Counted from the stretch's first letter, positions 1 to 11,995 are shown. The stretch is 51,727 nt of DNA from Dimargaris cristalligena (GCA_027576995.1 JANBQC010000145.1:1-51727), one strand, 5' to 3'. The notes: generated by a model from the letters alone, not told the origin. Translations and numbers: made by a program.

Positions 1-328
1 AGCAGCTGTACCAGGACTATCTAAATGTACGAATATCTGGGAGTCCGTAAACAGGTTTAAAGTTAACTTGCCTGATCAGACATTGGGTGGCCCATATTAC
101 TAAGAACCACTACTCCTTCACTATGTGAGCAGCTTCAAACAATACACCTCGTTAGATAGACCGCAGACAACTAGGGGTGGGAAACCCATGGCGACAGAAC
201 GCAACCTCATCTTAAATGCTTATTTTTGCAGTAAACCTCGATTGATTTCTTAAAATTTATATAATCCATTCCCAACGATCTCTAGAGATACACAAAACTA
301 ATGGCAAGCATCCGGTCTTGATTTAAGT
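1..328. other. 3' flank of the SKI3 relic, no gene seen
   Basis: This AT-rich stretch lies downstream of the minus-strand SKI3 relic. I see no open frame, RNA gene or repeat in it. It probably holds the old 3' UTR and terminator region. Confidence 0.5.
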
Positions 329-3300
329 TTAAAAAACACAAGAACGCAGCGTCTCTACCAATTTAGTCGCATTTTCGAGTACAATCACAGGATTATCCCG
401 CAAGGGCAGACTCCAGTCGAATTCACCCGCGGCCGATATTTCGCCGGTCCCTTCAGTCATCGACTCCAACGATTCCGTCACCCACTGCAACTGCCTACCC
501 AATAAGTCAACTACAAATCCCCATTGATCAGCCAAACTCGGGGAGGCTGACACATCCTTTCCGCCGCCGTAAGGTTGGGCTGGCACGGAGACCAAGAGGT
601 CGGCGACTGTGATGAGGGTGGTAATGAAAGTCGGTAGCGGAAGCCACGGAGTGAGACGGATGGCCTTTTGGGCGGCGGATTTGGCCTGCCGAAGACGGGT
701 TTTCATGGCAGTGTAGTGGATGAGGGCCGATTGATTCTCCTTAGCAATAACACCATCAGCGTCGTCAGCAGCATCGCCATCGCTATCATTCACTTTGACC
801 AATTCGGGATGACGGGTTTGTAAAGCGAGGGCGAGCGATAAGTAAGCGTGGGTGGTCGTCAGGGCACGTTTTGGTTCACCCTGCAAAGCCGTTCTGACCA
901 ACTGCTCCGGTAAGGCGAGGCGGACCACCTCCCTCGAGGGTGTAAGCGCGGTGTTATCTTCGCCTGCATCTCGCCCGGCCGCCTGAGACCACCGTAACAA
1001 GTCGCTCAGGGCGGTAAACAGGGGTTGATGGGTGGGGTAGGTCCGGATGGCTTTACTCACCGTTCGACAGGCACCTCCGGCCAGGTCCTGCTGTAATAGC
1101 GCCAGTCTACTAGTTAGGTAGGGCAACACCAGGTGGGGGTCAGCCTCGGGGGTCACAGCTGGCAGTTCGCGCTGGACAGCGGTAATGAGGTCGACGTCGG
1201 GTTCACACAAACCAATGGCGAATAGAGTAGCCAGGAGCTGAACATGCGACGACTGGTTCGATGCTGATGAGGTAGATACGTTCGGGCTACCTGGGTTGTC
1301 ACTAGCATCGCCAGCACCAGTACTAAGTTCCCCATTCGCTTCACCGGCCGCTTGGACACTTTGAAGTAATTGCTGTTTAGCCAAGTCACGATACTCGGTC
1401 GTGCCTAGGGCCCATAACACCTTGGCTAGTAGTACCGACGTATCTTGGTAAAGCCGGGCGTCCGGTTCCGCCCAGACGAGTGCCTTTTCGAATGAATGGA
1501 GACTAGCCTCGAGTTGGCCAGACCAATACTCAGCCAGGCCCTGTCACAGTTTATTACAAACTGAGTACAGGCGTTGCTGGTTAGTGGCCGTGTCGTCCGC
1601 CTGGGACTGTTGCTCTCCTTCTTCTTCCATTTCGATGGTAGCCGCCACACAGTACGGGGACTCCATAAGTTCAGCATAAATGTCCACCGACTTGGTGCAG
1701 TGTCCACCCGCACACAAGGGTCGCGCGTAATTGCTTTCAAGCACCACCATTCCTGGCGGTGATGCGGTAGTCAGACCACTCTCTTTCCCATTAAACCTTG
1801 GCTTGTCCCGCTGGACCAGCAATTCCCGGGCAATCCAGTAGGCCCGAATCGCCCCTTCGTAACGGCGACTAGCTTCGCGCAGTAAACCCAACTGGTGCCA
1901 CGCCCAGGGTTGCCGGGGGTCGCATTCCGTAAACTTCTCCGGGGCGAACCGAACCAGAGTGCGTGGGGATAAAGCATCCCCGTCCCCGCTGTTTCCTGTG
2001 GCGTGCCGCGCGGCCACCACCCGCCAGTAACTTTGGGCCAACAATAGATTTACTTTGGACAAATGCCGGGGTGAGCCGCTACTACTGCTGGCACCGCCGC
2101 CGTTAGCCGCGCCTCCCTCGATAGAGGTGAATGCATGGCGATATAGGGCCAGTGCTTCGGTTGGCTGATCGAGTTGATCCGCCAGCAGGGCCTGGCCCGC
2201 CCAAACCGGAGCGAATTCGGGGTCCAGGTTTTTTACTTTTGTAAACACCCGGTTAGCCAATTCCAGTTCCCCGTGTTGGGGATAGAGGAGCCCCAGATTC
2301 GACCAGGCGGAGATATTCTTCGGTTGGATCGTGGTCGCACGGATGAAAGCGTGTTGGGCCAGGCGGGGGTCGGCTTCAACAGTTGACAACGACAATGGGG
2401 TGGATGAGGCAACCACCCCCGGGTGATTCCAGCACTCGGGTTGACTCGGTTGGAGTACAACGTGGCGTTTTACGCCTGAAGGGCACTTACCAGCCAGGCC
2501 TGTTCGGTAATGGAGGAAGCGGGGGCAGCCTCTTCGTCGGCCGGGTTAGTAGTTGTAGTCGTAGTAGTCGTTGTCTCGCGGAAGTAATCATAGTAATGGG
2601 TGATCAGCTGGAAATAGAGGTTAGCAGTGGGTGCAGAAAACTCCGACAGTGGGGTAAAAGTACGTAGCTAGACCTGTAGGAACAGGCAGGCTAATGCGGT
2701 AATGGCATTAGCGAAGACGAGGCAGCTGGGGTGTCGGAAACCACGGTTCCTCGCCAGGACCAATACAACGTGGCCAGATCGTGCTCCGGACAATCAGCCG
2801 GAAGGAGGTCGGGGTATGCCGTCAGAATATGGGTGAAATTCGGCCCAGCTATATAAGGGTTTACATTATACGTGTATGGGAAAATATATGGGAAATGTAT
2901 TTTTAACTAGTAATATTGGCCGAATCTAATGGATTTTTCGTTATACAGCTTGGATGAATTTCTCCCATATGGTCTATTACAGATCCTACCACGGACTCAA
3001 ATTCGTTGGTTGGGGCCTGGCTTTGGTGCACTATATTCAGGTAGAGTTGACAGGTATCATGGATTTGCTCGAGAATTACCCACTCCATGTTGCTTCCAAT
3101 ATCCTCTCCCCCGGTTTCTTCTTCCTTGGTGGGCAGTGAATCAACAGTGAATGGGATTGTACCAGCACTTTGGTAGTGACCATGTGAACCTGGCCGTAAT
3201 ACCTAAACTGCAGAAACCCCTGTCCCTGGAGCAAGAGGCATTGTAAGCGAGCCACTTCCACAGTGGCCCGAATCAGGGGAGGTATAGCCGGCCGGATTGT

Positions 3301-4364
3301 AGCATTAGTGATCCCCATTGAGCTAGGTACTGGAGGACTGGGTAGTAATTTGCACAAGCGGAGGGCCAAATCAAAGTGGACCAGGGCCTCTGGGAACTCG
3401 CTCAAATTCTGGAATACCCAACCCAACAGCCAGTGGATAGACACGGCCAAGGGTGAGGGCAAATTCGGCTCTGCCTTAGGCTCCACTAATTCCAGGGTGC
3501 ACTGGAGTGCCCACTGGGCCGTATTGTACCATCCGTCATGGAAGTAAGCCTCACCCAGTCCCTCCCAAGCCACTACTCCCGTGTTGCTCCCACCCTTGGG
3601 GGCTGAGGACTCGGTATTTTTGGAAGTACTAGACATAGTTTTCATAGCCTGTTGGAAGGCCATAATAGCCTTTGACTATTGGCCAGTCTGGTGCAAATAG
3701 TCCATTGCAATGAACCGGCAGGACCAGGGATTTACCTGCATGACCATTTGGGTAACACAGGCTACTAGAGTCCACTGGTGCTCAGCCACATACAACTGGA
3801 TCAACTACTAGGTGGTGTCACTGTTGTTCCGGGGATTGAGTTCAAAAGCCCATTGGTAGCATTTGAGGGCCCACTAGACCAGAGCCAGGGCCGGGTGATT
3901 GGAATTCGCCTGGGCTTCCCATTTGTAGAACCAACCTGACCAAAAGAAGGCCATATCTAGCTGGGGATTAAGGTAGGTGGCTTGCAACCAGGCCTTGAGG
4001 GTTAGGAGCTTGTCACTCTGGTAAGTCCTGCCCTGATCCCAATAGATGTATCCAAGCTGGAAATAATACTCTGTGGTGCGGGGCTGAAGGGTGATGGCAC
4101 ATTTGATCAACCCCTTGGCCTCTTCCCAGGCCTGGTTTTGGAAATGGACCTACCTGAGTTTGTCTAGGGCCAAATGATTATCTGAATTCTACTCTGTGAT
4201 GGTTTGTAGTAGTGCAACCAATTAGGCAAACTGGCCCTGGGAGTTTAGGACCATGGCAAGTCCCAGTTGTGCCAGCAGGGAGTCGGAGTTTAGGGCCAGC
4301 ACAACCTTGTACACCTATTGGGCCTTGGGTAAATAGCAGGCACTGAGGGCCTAGTAGGAATTGG
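329..4364 (-). pseudogene. SKI3: SKI3 (TTC37-type TPR scaffold of the Ski complex), decayed copy
   Basis: Reading the minus strand downward gives one Ski3-like TPR protein in pieces: 4364-3076 (TPR units such as WEGLGEAYFHDG), 3088-2971, 2826-2472, 2471-1547 (CWNHPGVVASS, AWSNLGLLY) and 1543-329. Ski3 is the TPR scaffold of the cytosolic Ski2-Ski3-Ski8 complex that feeds mRNA to the exosome. The gene is broken. Nine in-frame stops (eight TAG, one TAA) lie in 3664-4364, a MITE sits in an exon (2827-2970), there are single-base frameshifts near 2692 and 2471, a TAG at 2668-2670 and a TGA at 1544-1546. The 5' edge at 4364 follows a good acceptor (TTCCAACAG), so at least one more 5' exon is lost or unrecognised. 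Identity is by recalled similarity to Ski3/TTC37. A functional copy elsewhere in the genome is inferred, not shown. Confidence 0.85.
2827..2970 (+). mobile_element. MITE copy 1, inserted in a SKI3 exon
   Basis: A 144-bp element has terminal inverted repeats: ATATGGGTGAAATTC at the left and GAATTTCTCCCATAT at the right. It shares an internal block (GGATTTTTCGTTATACAG) with three other copies in the window. It has no coding capacity, as expected of a non-autonomous DNA transposon. The outer ATAT on each side may contain a TA target duplication. Removing the element and one ATAT rejoins the SKI3 reading frame exactly. Confidence 0.85.
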
Positions 4365-7125
4365 CTGTTGGAAATATAAATTCAAAGGTAAATGCAAGTA
4401 CCTTTAATTGCAACTATAAAGATTTAAAGAAGAGAGAAAGAACTACAAGGGATAAGGCTAAATGCCCGCAGTAGGTTTTATTGAGTAGGATAATAGCAGT
4501 TTTAATGATTAGGATGAAGTCCCGGGTAAAGAAGGATATGGGTAAAGTTCAATATAACTATATAATAATTTGGATGAAAGTTCCAATTAGTGTAGTGGTA
4601 CTATTTTTTTATTGAGATGGAAGATAGGTACATTGATGGGACTTTTTTTAAAAACAAGGGATGAATAATCACCAACCCTATAATAAATCTATGAATAATG
4701 ACTTAGGAAAGCCCAAAAAAAAACTATACTATGTAAATTGATGTTTGGCAACCAAACTAGGTAGTAAATTAGCTTTCTTTAACTACTTTCCACTATTTTT
4801 CAATAATTTTAAGCTACTTTTTACTAATTTTTAAAAGATTATTCCTATCCTAAATTAAATTATAATAAACCCTAACTTTCTTTTATATATAATCTTACAG
4901 TTAGTATATAGAACTGTGTTTTATTAATTAAACTACCCTTCCAATACTTTAAAATTTCTTACTAATCCATAAAAATACAAATAACCACCAATCCTACCAA
5001 ACCTTTGAGCTTCTAAGATTACCCGTGCCCCCTTTCCTATGGCAATTCATCACCAAACTAATAATTCTAAATAATGAATACACACAATCTACACTGGCTG
5101 CATCATAAAGTAAGTAAACCCTTTTCACAGCAGAAAACTGGCCAATGAGGGGCTATGCTTAAGAAATTTTCTGAGTTATCTAGGAATCTGGTAGGGGAAG
5201 ATGACCTTTTTGATCTCTTTTCTTCTTTTTTAATGAAAACCAGCTCTGGGAAGGTCCTGTTTGCTAGGTTAGTTAGGGTATCCCCTTTTTTTAATATTAT
5301 TTTATCTATAGTAGACTACTTCTAATCTGCCAAATACTATAATAAGGTAGTTTGGTCTTCCCTCTGTAAAGAACTGAACTCAAATCCTTGAAAACTGAAC
5401 TTTATTTGAAAAAATAGATAATAAAAGGGAAAGGTGATAATAGACTTGCTGTTCCAAGAGGTGGCAGCAAGGGGGAGTATTTATACTCAAAAGCAGAAGC
5501 CTAAATGAAAAGATAGATGAATAATAGAGAAAGGGAGAGAAGGTCCCAGAAGATTAGATGACTAAGCAAAGGGAAAGGGAAGGGAGTTCCCAGACAATCA
5601 TATTAGTCATCACAAAGGATAGGTAATACTCAGGTAACCAATAAATTCAATATGAAATAATAGAAGGGAAAAAAAGAAAGGGAGAAAGCTATTGTTAGCT
5701 ATTCTTTGAACAGGGGTGCAGTCGGGCCAGGGGCAATGTGAAAGCAGGGGTATCATCCGGTCAGGGGCAGAGAGTGCATCACAGTCAAGGGTATAAAATA
5801 TAATAATAGAAAAAACAATATAGTAATGAAAATGGAGGAAAAATGACCATACTCATCAGGGGCAGGGGCAGGGGCTCATTCACTCGTCAGGGGCGTACTT
5901 CCGATAAGTGCGAAAAATAGATAAAAAATAAAAGTAGGTAAAAAATGTGGTAAGTTCACCACAGGGGGTTAGATAAATATGGTATAGGTCTAGCATAATC
6001 CCTCAGGATTTGGAATAGTAATCAAATGTAGTGGAGTATGGGGTAATAGCTTTTAGATAAATAATCCTTTGTATGGGAGAGAGTTGATCAGACTATGTGA
6101 CAATACATCAGGTTAGTGGGACAGGAATCACTTATTATAGTATGCATATGTATTGACACAGACCGGGGACCTGGGAGAGTTCAACCTGGCCCCACCAGAT
6201 TAAGGGGTACCAGACTGTGAGGAGGAGGACAGTGATAACAACTGTTCCAGTGGTGAGTGAGGGTGAGATGGTAGTGGTAAGAGTCAATATGACACTAATG
6301 ATGATGAGGTCTCTGTCTCCCTCAGAAATTCAGAACAGTGATGGGACATATGAGACATAATATAATTTATCAAATACCATAATTGTGTAAAAAATAATCA
6401 AATATTTTAATGAAATTGGCTGATAATAACAGCTAAAGGAATCCTGGCTACTTTTGGCTTTACCCTTGCAGATTAATCTATAATAAATATATGAATAGGT
6501 TATTTCAAAGAAGTGTTCAGCAAAAAAATTATATAACAATTTATAAAAAGATGCTCGGGAGAGGATACTCATGAAAAATAAGATAATAATGGCTAGGAAA
6601 CTGCACTTTGCAGTCATATTCATACTCATATTGCTGCCCATATTTTTTCTCCCCAAATCAGAGTGGAAAAAGGCGGGTTTAAATAAATCATTCGGATATA
6701 GAGAATTCTTGTAATATCACTGGGATGTTCACTCGGTCACCAGAGTTGGTTATTTGTCATTAACAACTTCTGTTTTCTGTTATTGGACTGTGTTGTCAGT
6801 GGTTGCTTTCTGCACACGGTTTCAGTGGTGACAATAGTATATATTGTTGAGGCAATGGCTTCGCCTTTGTCATAATAAAATTAATAGATATGGAAATGAT
6901 CGTACTTAATAAAATAAATAAAAAATTGACTTTCCATTGTCCTGCACTTTACAGAAAAACACATATCTCACCCATTTAACCATAATTACAACATTTAAAA
7001 TTGTAGGTCATTGGGCCAAATCTCATCTGTATGATAATTGTAAGAAAATCGTACTGTTATAGTGTCTGGTGATTCCCTTCCAGATGAAGGACACTGGACG
7101 AACTAACCTGAAAATTTAGACATAA
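4365..7125. other. AT-rich gene desert
   Basis: About 2.8 kb of AT-rich, purine-skewed DNA follows the 5' end of the SKI3 relic. Frames are heavily interrupted. The only longer frame is a 108-codon minus-strand ORF at 6330-6656 with an N-terminal hydrophobic stretch (FLAIIILFFMSIL) and very AT-biased codons; I do not consider it convincing. No RNA gene was recognised. Confidence 0.5.
5709..5895 (+). repeat. Clustered CAGGGG short repeats
   Basis: Imperfect copies of CAGGGG(C) recur about eight times, three of them in direct tandem at 5857-5875 and others with spacers of 10-40 bases. The cluster stands out from the AT-rich surroundings. The tandem G-runs could in principle form a G-quadruplex, which is inference. 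Confidence 0.5.
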
Positions 7126-7579
7126 TTGATCCAGGTTGGCTATACTATCTTTGTCACCATACACTCCTCCGCCCTTAAATCCAGGGCCTTATCTGACAAA
7201 AACACCACCGTTGCCCGGCCATTAGTCCCGCAAGTACGCCACAGGCTAAGGAGACACCTATGCAATGGTGCAACAGACCAGGGGGGCCAACTTGCAATTA
7301 ATAAACCCCACCAATGTTTAATTATGATCCAAGAATAGTGGGGATAAGTTGAATAATCCTGGTCTTGGAGACCACGGTAATGTGAAGATTACTACGGGAA
7401 ACCAGACTTTCTATCCATTTTATGAAAGTATGGCACAGCCACCATTCAAGCTGGTCATCCCCCGCCCCCAAATGCCCCCGTTGGTGTTTATGCAAACCAC
7501 CAGTGCTTTAGTTTACATGGCCTATTCCAATAATAACTTAAATGGCCATCAGTATATCCTGGCCCATTCATTGTTCTAA
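7126..7579 (+). pseudogene. Possible relic of an unidentified gene
   Basis: This patch is richer in GC and C-runs than its surroundings and contains short plus-strand frames (7126-7338 and 7349-7579) interrupted by stops and frame changes. A phrase such as HPPPPNAPVGVYA in a neighbouring frame looks protein-like. I cannot assign a family. It could be a decayed exon or chance composition. Confidence 0.2.
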
Positions 7580-8216
7580 TAAGTCACAGAAGAATAGGAA
7601 ACTCCATTCATCATATTGGGAGCATGGTGTTTGGCTTTGAGTATGCTATGTCTATACTGCGAGCATATGATCGGTGGTTATACAGGCCTGGAAGGGTTAA
7701 ACTGAAGCCATCGGGTGTTACAATGGCTGACTGGTGGATTCATGTCCCCGAATAAGGTATATAGCAGATAATAATGAAGGATCCAGCCATTATAGCAGGT
7801 CTGGTCATCCTTGTAAGAAAACAAGCCTGGATATTCAGTATGATTTTCTGCATTGTCATCATGAACATCTTCTATTGTAGAAGCCTCCAGTCCAAAGAAT
7901 TGGTCATAGCCTTATCCCAGGATTTGGTGCCGTAGGTCATAAGACACCTATTCATTATTCCTAACTATAATCTATTGACTATTATCCTGGAGATATTTCC
8001 GTTACAGTAAATATCCGTGAAGCCATTCAAATAAGATAACAAAGGGAATAATGGGTTTTGATAGTTTTTCCTTGGCCAATGCCTAATATACACCACCATC
8101 AAGGATATTGTTGACCCATTAAGGTATTGGAATAGACACCTGATTGCAGTCCATGTTGAAGAGGTAGCTAGGCACCGATAAAGTATCTGATTAATAAATT
8201 CGCCAGTAGACATCAC
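7580..8216. other. No gene recognised
   Basis: Short frames on both strands (for example 7965-8216 on the minus strand) lack any motif I recognise and are split by stops. Nothing else is visible apart from general AT-richness. Confidence 0.4.
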
Positions 8217-8225
8217 TATAAATAG
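8217..8225 (+). promoter_or_regulatory. TATA-box candidate
   Basis: TATAAATAG lies about 165 bases before the ATG at 8388 and is followed by a CT-rich leader (8325-8385). This arrangement is common in fungal promoters. The assignment is inference from motif and position. Confidence 0.4.
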
Positions 8226-8387
8226 CCTGGCACATTTTCTACCTAACCTCCACTCATTAGTTTCATAAGTTTGGCGCCGTTTCTATTACCACAATTCCTC
8301 GCTAGTCGCTTTCTTTGTCTCCTTTTGACTTTTAAGTCTTCCATCCACTCCCCTATCTCTCTCTCTTCTTCCCACCTCCCCCTCTCA

Positions 8388-8564
8388 ATGGCCATTCTTA
8401 GGCCTCTCCCTGCAACAATGCAGGGAACAATTCAAGCTAGCCACCCTAAACAGGGTGGCTCTGGGTATCCCTCTTTTGTTCTGAGGGATTACCCCACCTT
8501 TGACCCCCGCTTTGAGCTCATCGAGGCTGACCGGGGTCAGGCCAATGTCCCAGCCACCAGTTGA
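8388..8564 (+). CDS. Small hypothetical ORF (58 aa)
   Basis: An ATG at 8388 opens a 58-codon frame starting MAILRPLPATMQ. The frame is open back to 8271, but only with non-ATG starts, so I chose this ATG because it follows a TATA candidate and a CT-rich leader. No signal peptide, membrane helix or known motif is evident. It may be the first exon of a larger gene, a gene fragment or a chance ORF. Confidence 0.25.
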   Translation: MAILRPLPATMQGTIQASHPKQGGSGYPSFVLRDYPTFDPRFELIEADRGQANVPATS

Positions 8565-9375
8565 TCAAACACTGGGAGGTGCCTGCATAATTGCAGGTGA
8601 AATGAAGCCTTATACTTGCACTATTGTTTCTACTATATTTGTATATATATAAGTAACTGCATGTATCGGGATCTGGCATCCTTTTTATATTGGGATGCTA
8701 TTTTTTAAATATACCGTAATAAACTAATCTTTTTAATTGTAATAGAAATAAGTCTAAGAAAATGGCCGATAATAAGGAAATCAGACCGGATGGTTCCATA
8801 TATAATACAATGCTGCTGTGGAGATATGGATAATGATAGGGCTATAGACAGATGTCTTTGTTTGTGTTGATGTAAATTATTGAACTAGCTTACTGAAATG
8901 GCTACACTAACATCTAAAATACTAGGTTGAACTCCATGTCAGTCAGTATGGCATTTTCTAGAATGAAAGTGCTTTTGATTATTATTAAATTAAAAACATT
9001 GTTAACTACAAATATTACATTATTCGACCTATTGGAATTTTCGTTTCAATTTCTTGGTACGATTCTATGATTGAAATATCTCTGCCATTTTTATAGCAAT
9101 TTTACGAAGCTGGTATGTTTTCACTGTTTGCCGTGCCAACGAGCCTGATTATACTCAGCCTGAATGTAGGATAATCAGTGTTACCTAAATGCATTGTAAA
9201 TGCTGTAGCCTATGATGGTACCTCTCTATTGTTCGCTGTATTTTAATCATATAATCGAGACGGTTACTTCTGACAATTACACCGCCAGTTGGTATATAAT
9301 GGAGTATTAATTTGGTTGACTGTAGACACTCCATCTGGTGGCTACCTTTTTCGAATTGCGATTATATATATATGC
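8565..9375. other. AT-rich intergenic DNA
   Basis: No open frame of note and no RNA gene recognised. It separates the small ORF at 8388 from the second MITE copy. Confidence 0.5.
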
Positions 9376-9519
9376 ATATGGGTAAAATTCAAACCAGCTG
9401 TATAAGGTTTTACATAATACGTGTATGGGCGAATATATGTGAGAATAGCTTTTAACCAGTAATCTTGGCCTCATCCAATGGATTTTTCATTATACAGCCT
9501 GAATGAACTTCTCCCATAT
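9376..9519 (+). mobile_element. MITE copy 2
   Basis: This 144-bp copy has the same inverted-repeat ends (ATATGGGTAAAATTC and GAACTTCTCCCATAT), the internal block CATCCAATGGATTTTTC and the same orientation as copy 1. It sits in intergenic DNA about 340 bases beyond the LAS1 stop codon. Confidence 0.85.
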
Positions 9520-9861
9520 ATATACATCGTTAATGATGGTCCTTCGACAGTCAACTTATTAGACAGGATTAAGTCGACTATATAACGGGAATTTCGGAAG
9601 ACGCGGCGGATTACGCTATTCATATTTCATTATATATCTTATGTGAGTGTACCGGATTTCGTCTATACGCTATAACAAATTCGGGACAAAGCCGTGACAT
9701 GTTCACACCAATGTAGATTAACAACCGGTATATATAGCGGCCTCGGCTAATAAGGGTCATATGTACTACCTTTTTAAAAAAAAACCCCCCCAACAAGAGG
9801 TGTATGGTTTATTAATGGGGCAAAATTGGCATAGTGTCCCAATGGTAAACTCGAAGTCGTA
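9520..9861. other. Intergenic DNA 3' of LAS1
   Basis: No gene seen. It presumably contains the LAS1 3' UTR. A short A-run followed by a C-run lies near 9774-9790. Confidence 0.5.
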
Positions 9862-11995
9862 TTATACGGCAGTGACGTCGTCCCATTCGAGTGGAAGATC
9901 TAAATTCGGGACTGAACCATCACTGAGCGTCCCGATGGGACTGGGGGTCCAGTCGGAGCCCATCCATCTCCACGGGTTGCAGGAATAGCCATTAGAGGGA
10001 TGCTGCTGATCTGGGCTAGAGTTGACATGGATGGGTGAAGCGATCGATGCCTATAAATCAAACAAAGAGAACACGAAGAGTCGAGAATAAAAGGGTGAGA
10101 ATTCAGGGGGATAGACATAACGCCTATTTCGAAGAAACATGGAATCGAATAGTCAATTCTACAAGAAATCTGCATTTCAAATACATATATAAGAATCCAA
10201 AGTGGGGTGTCGTATTAATGGCATTTTATAAATGATTAGAAAATGGCATAACCTACCTCTTGAAACTGGTCGCTAACTTGTTCTAAGCGCACCTTCCACG
10301 AGCGTAGTTCTTCCTCTAGGGCCCGCGTGGTAAATTTAGCGGGATGAAGGTCTGTAGCCGCAACCTAGCGAACATGATTTCCCAAAACAAAATGTAATAA
10401 AAGAGGGGGCCGGGTATTAGCATAGTGCAGTAAAATATCTGAATCCACCCGTACCTTTATACCAAAAATATGAGTTGCTTGTCCTATTAGGATAGGAGCC
10501 TGGCGACAGACAAGTGTCACGAGTGGAAATAGGTACCCAATGCCACCATGGTGTTAGTTACCATGATCAGAGCACCGACATGGTGCTTACCGTTCGCTTG
10601 GAGCCTATCCGAGCCATCAGATGAAGGAAAGGTTGGAAAGATTCGGCCAACTCGACATCAGAACGGATAAGCGCATCCAAAATCGCACGGGTATACAAGT
10701 TAGGGAGCCGCAGGCACTGTTCCAGAACCAGACCGAACTGGCCAATGAATAGCGAGCGGGTTGTTGCCGTCTCTAGCGAGGTTGATCGCACGGTAGCGGT
10801 TCCCGCTATGCGGATAGCCCATGCACACAGGGTCAGGCAGTACCCCTTGCTGGCTTGCTGGGCGGGATTGGCCGGGTCATCCCCGCCGACGGCCCGGACC
10901 ATATGCAGGACCAACCACGCCGAGGTTTCCGGCCACCCGCCTCCTCTCCGCAAGTGCAGCAGCAGCGGTTCCCAGAGCTGGACCAGCGTCGGATGGACTT
11001 GTAGATCGGGGTACGAGGAGCGCTCCAGTTTGGTCAAAGGCGCTAGGTAGCCGGTCTCCAAAAGAATGGGGATCAGCGATTGGTTGATGACGTCGGTGGT
11101 CAGACTTTCGGCAATGGCCTGGGCGGACCGGAACGCTTCGGCGCTCCCTTCGAAGTACGCTTCCTGGGAGCGGGTGGTGGCGGCGTCGGGGTTTTCCATA
11201 AAGGCCAGCTGGTGTTTCCGGTAGGTGTCCAGCAGACCCCGTAACAAGGCCCGGTCCTCGGATATCGAGCGGGGCATCTGGCATTGCCAGTAGTCCGTGC
11301 GTAGCCACTCGAGGGCCTTGAGGCAGCCCTTGCGAAGCTGGAACAGCGGCGGTAGTTCCTCGTGGGTGGCCGAATGGCGCAAATCGACGAACCAGTTGGG
11401 CATCCCCAGCCGGATGGAAATATTGGCGGTGGACTGGGCGTAAAGGCCCTTTTGTTCGGAATCGACCACTCCGTTGAAGAACCGCACAAAGGTCATCGCG
11501 TAGAGGTGGCGCATTTGGTCCCCTGAAGGTGCCCCGGGGCCGGGGTGGTCGTGTAGTTGGGCCTCGACAAGGCTAGCGGTGGCTTCTACGGCGAGGGGCA
11601 GTCGGCAGCGGCTGGCCCAAGCTTTCACCTACCAAGATAGAAGGTGGTATAGATCATGTCGGTTAGAAATAATTGGTTATATATTGAAGTTGAATGGTGA
11701 GCAAATGGCTAAGACGTTAAAAACACCGCGGCTTTAGTAGTTGCGTATAAACTGGGTATATATTATCACTGAAGCAAAAGCAAGGTGCGCCTGGCGTTAG
11801 TCACCTCAACTGGAAATGCCGTGCTGGTACCTAGGGTCGACATATCCCTCCAGTTCCAGGCCTGTGGCCCCTACTTACTCGTTTAACCCCGAGGGCCTGC
11901 TTTTGGCGACACGGGGGGGTTGGGTAGAGCCATTCGTACACGTTCATGAGTTCCTGGTTAGTGGTCCAGGGTACCACCCGGGCTGACTGCGACAT
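9862..11995 (-). CDS. LAS1: LAS1-like pre-rRNA processing endoribonuclease, multi-exon
   Basis: I assemble complement(join(9862..10050, 10257..10364, 10455..10499, 10591..11628, 11879..11995)), 498 aa. Las1 is the HEPN-family nuclease that, with the kinase Grc3, cuts ITS2 during 60S ribosome maturation in the nucleus. Exon 1 encodes MSQSARVVPW, exon 2 the HEPN core with the catalytic RHxxxH motif (RHSATH, about residues 123-128), and the last exon the conserved C-terminal tail (PSPIGTLSDG). Junctions use GTAAGT, GTAAGC, GTACGG and GTAGGT donors, and every exon joins in phase 0. The weakest point is the 90-nt intron 10365-10454. If it is retained, the frame is the same but contains one TAG (10365-10367), which would truncate the protein. 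ATG 11995 is chosen because it opens the conserved N-terminus. Confidence 0.85.

Noticed and set aside
2472..2486. GTAAGTGCCCTTCAG as a 15-nt intron in SKI3
   Set aside because: Far too short to splice, and removing it does not cure the frameshift; it reads as coding (VSALQ).
329..4364. TAG reassigned to glutamine to explain the interrupted frames
   Set aside because: SUI3 and the PPR-like gene end in TAG at positions matching the family C-terminus, and intact genes contain no internal TAG, so TAG is a real stop.
2971..4364. Classic RIP as the cause of the SKI3 lesions
   Set aside because: RIP would also turn TGG into TAG or TGA through the other strand; tryptophan codons are preserved and Arg-to-Trp changes point to CpG deamination.
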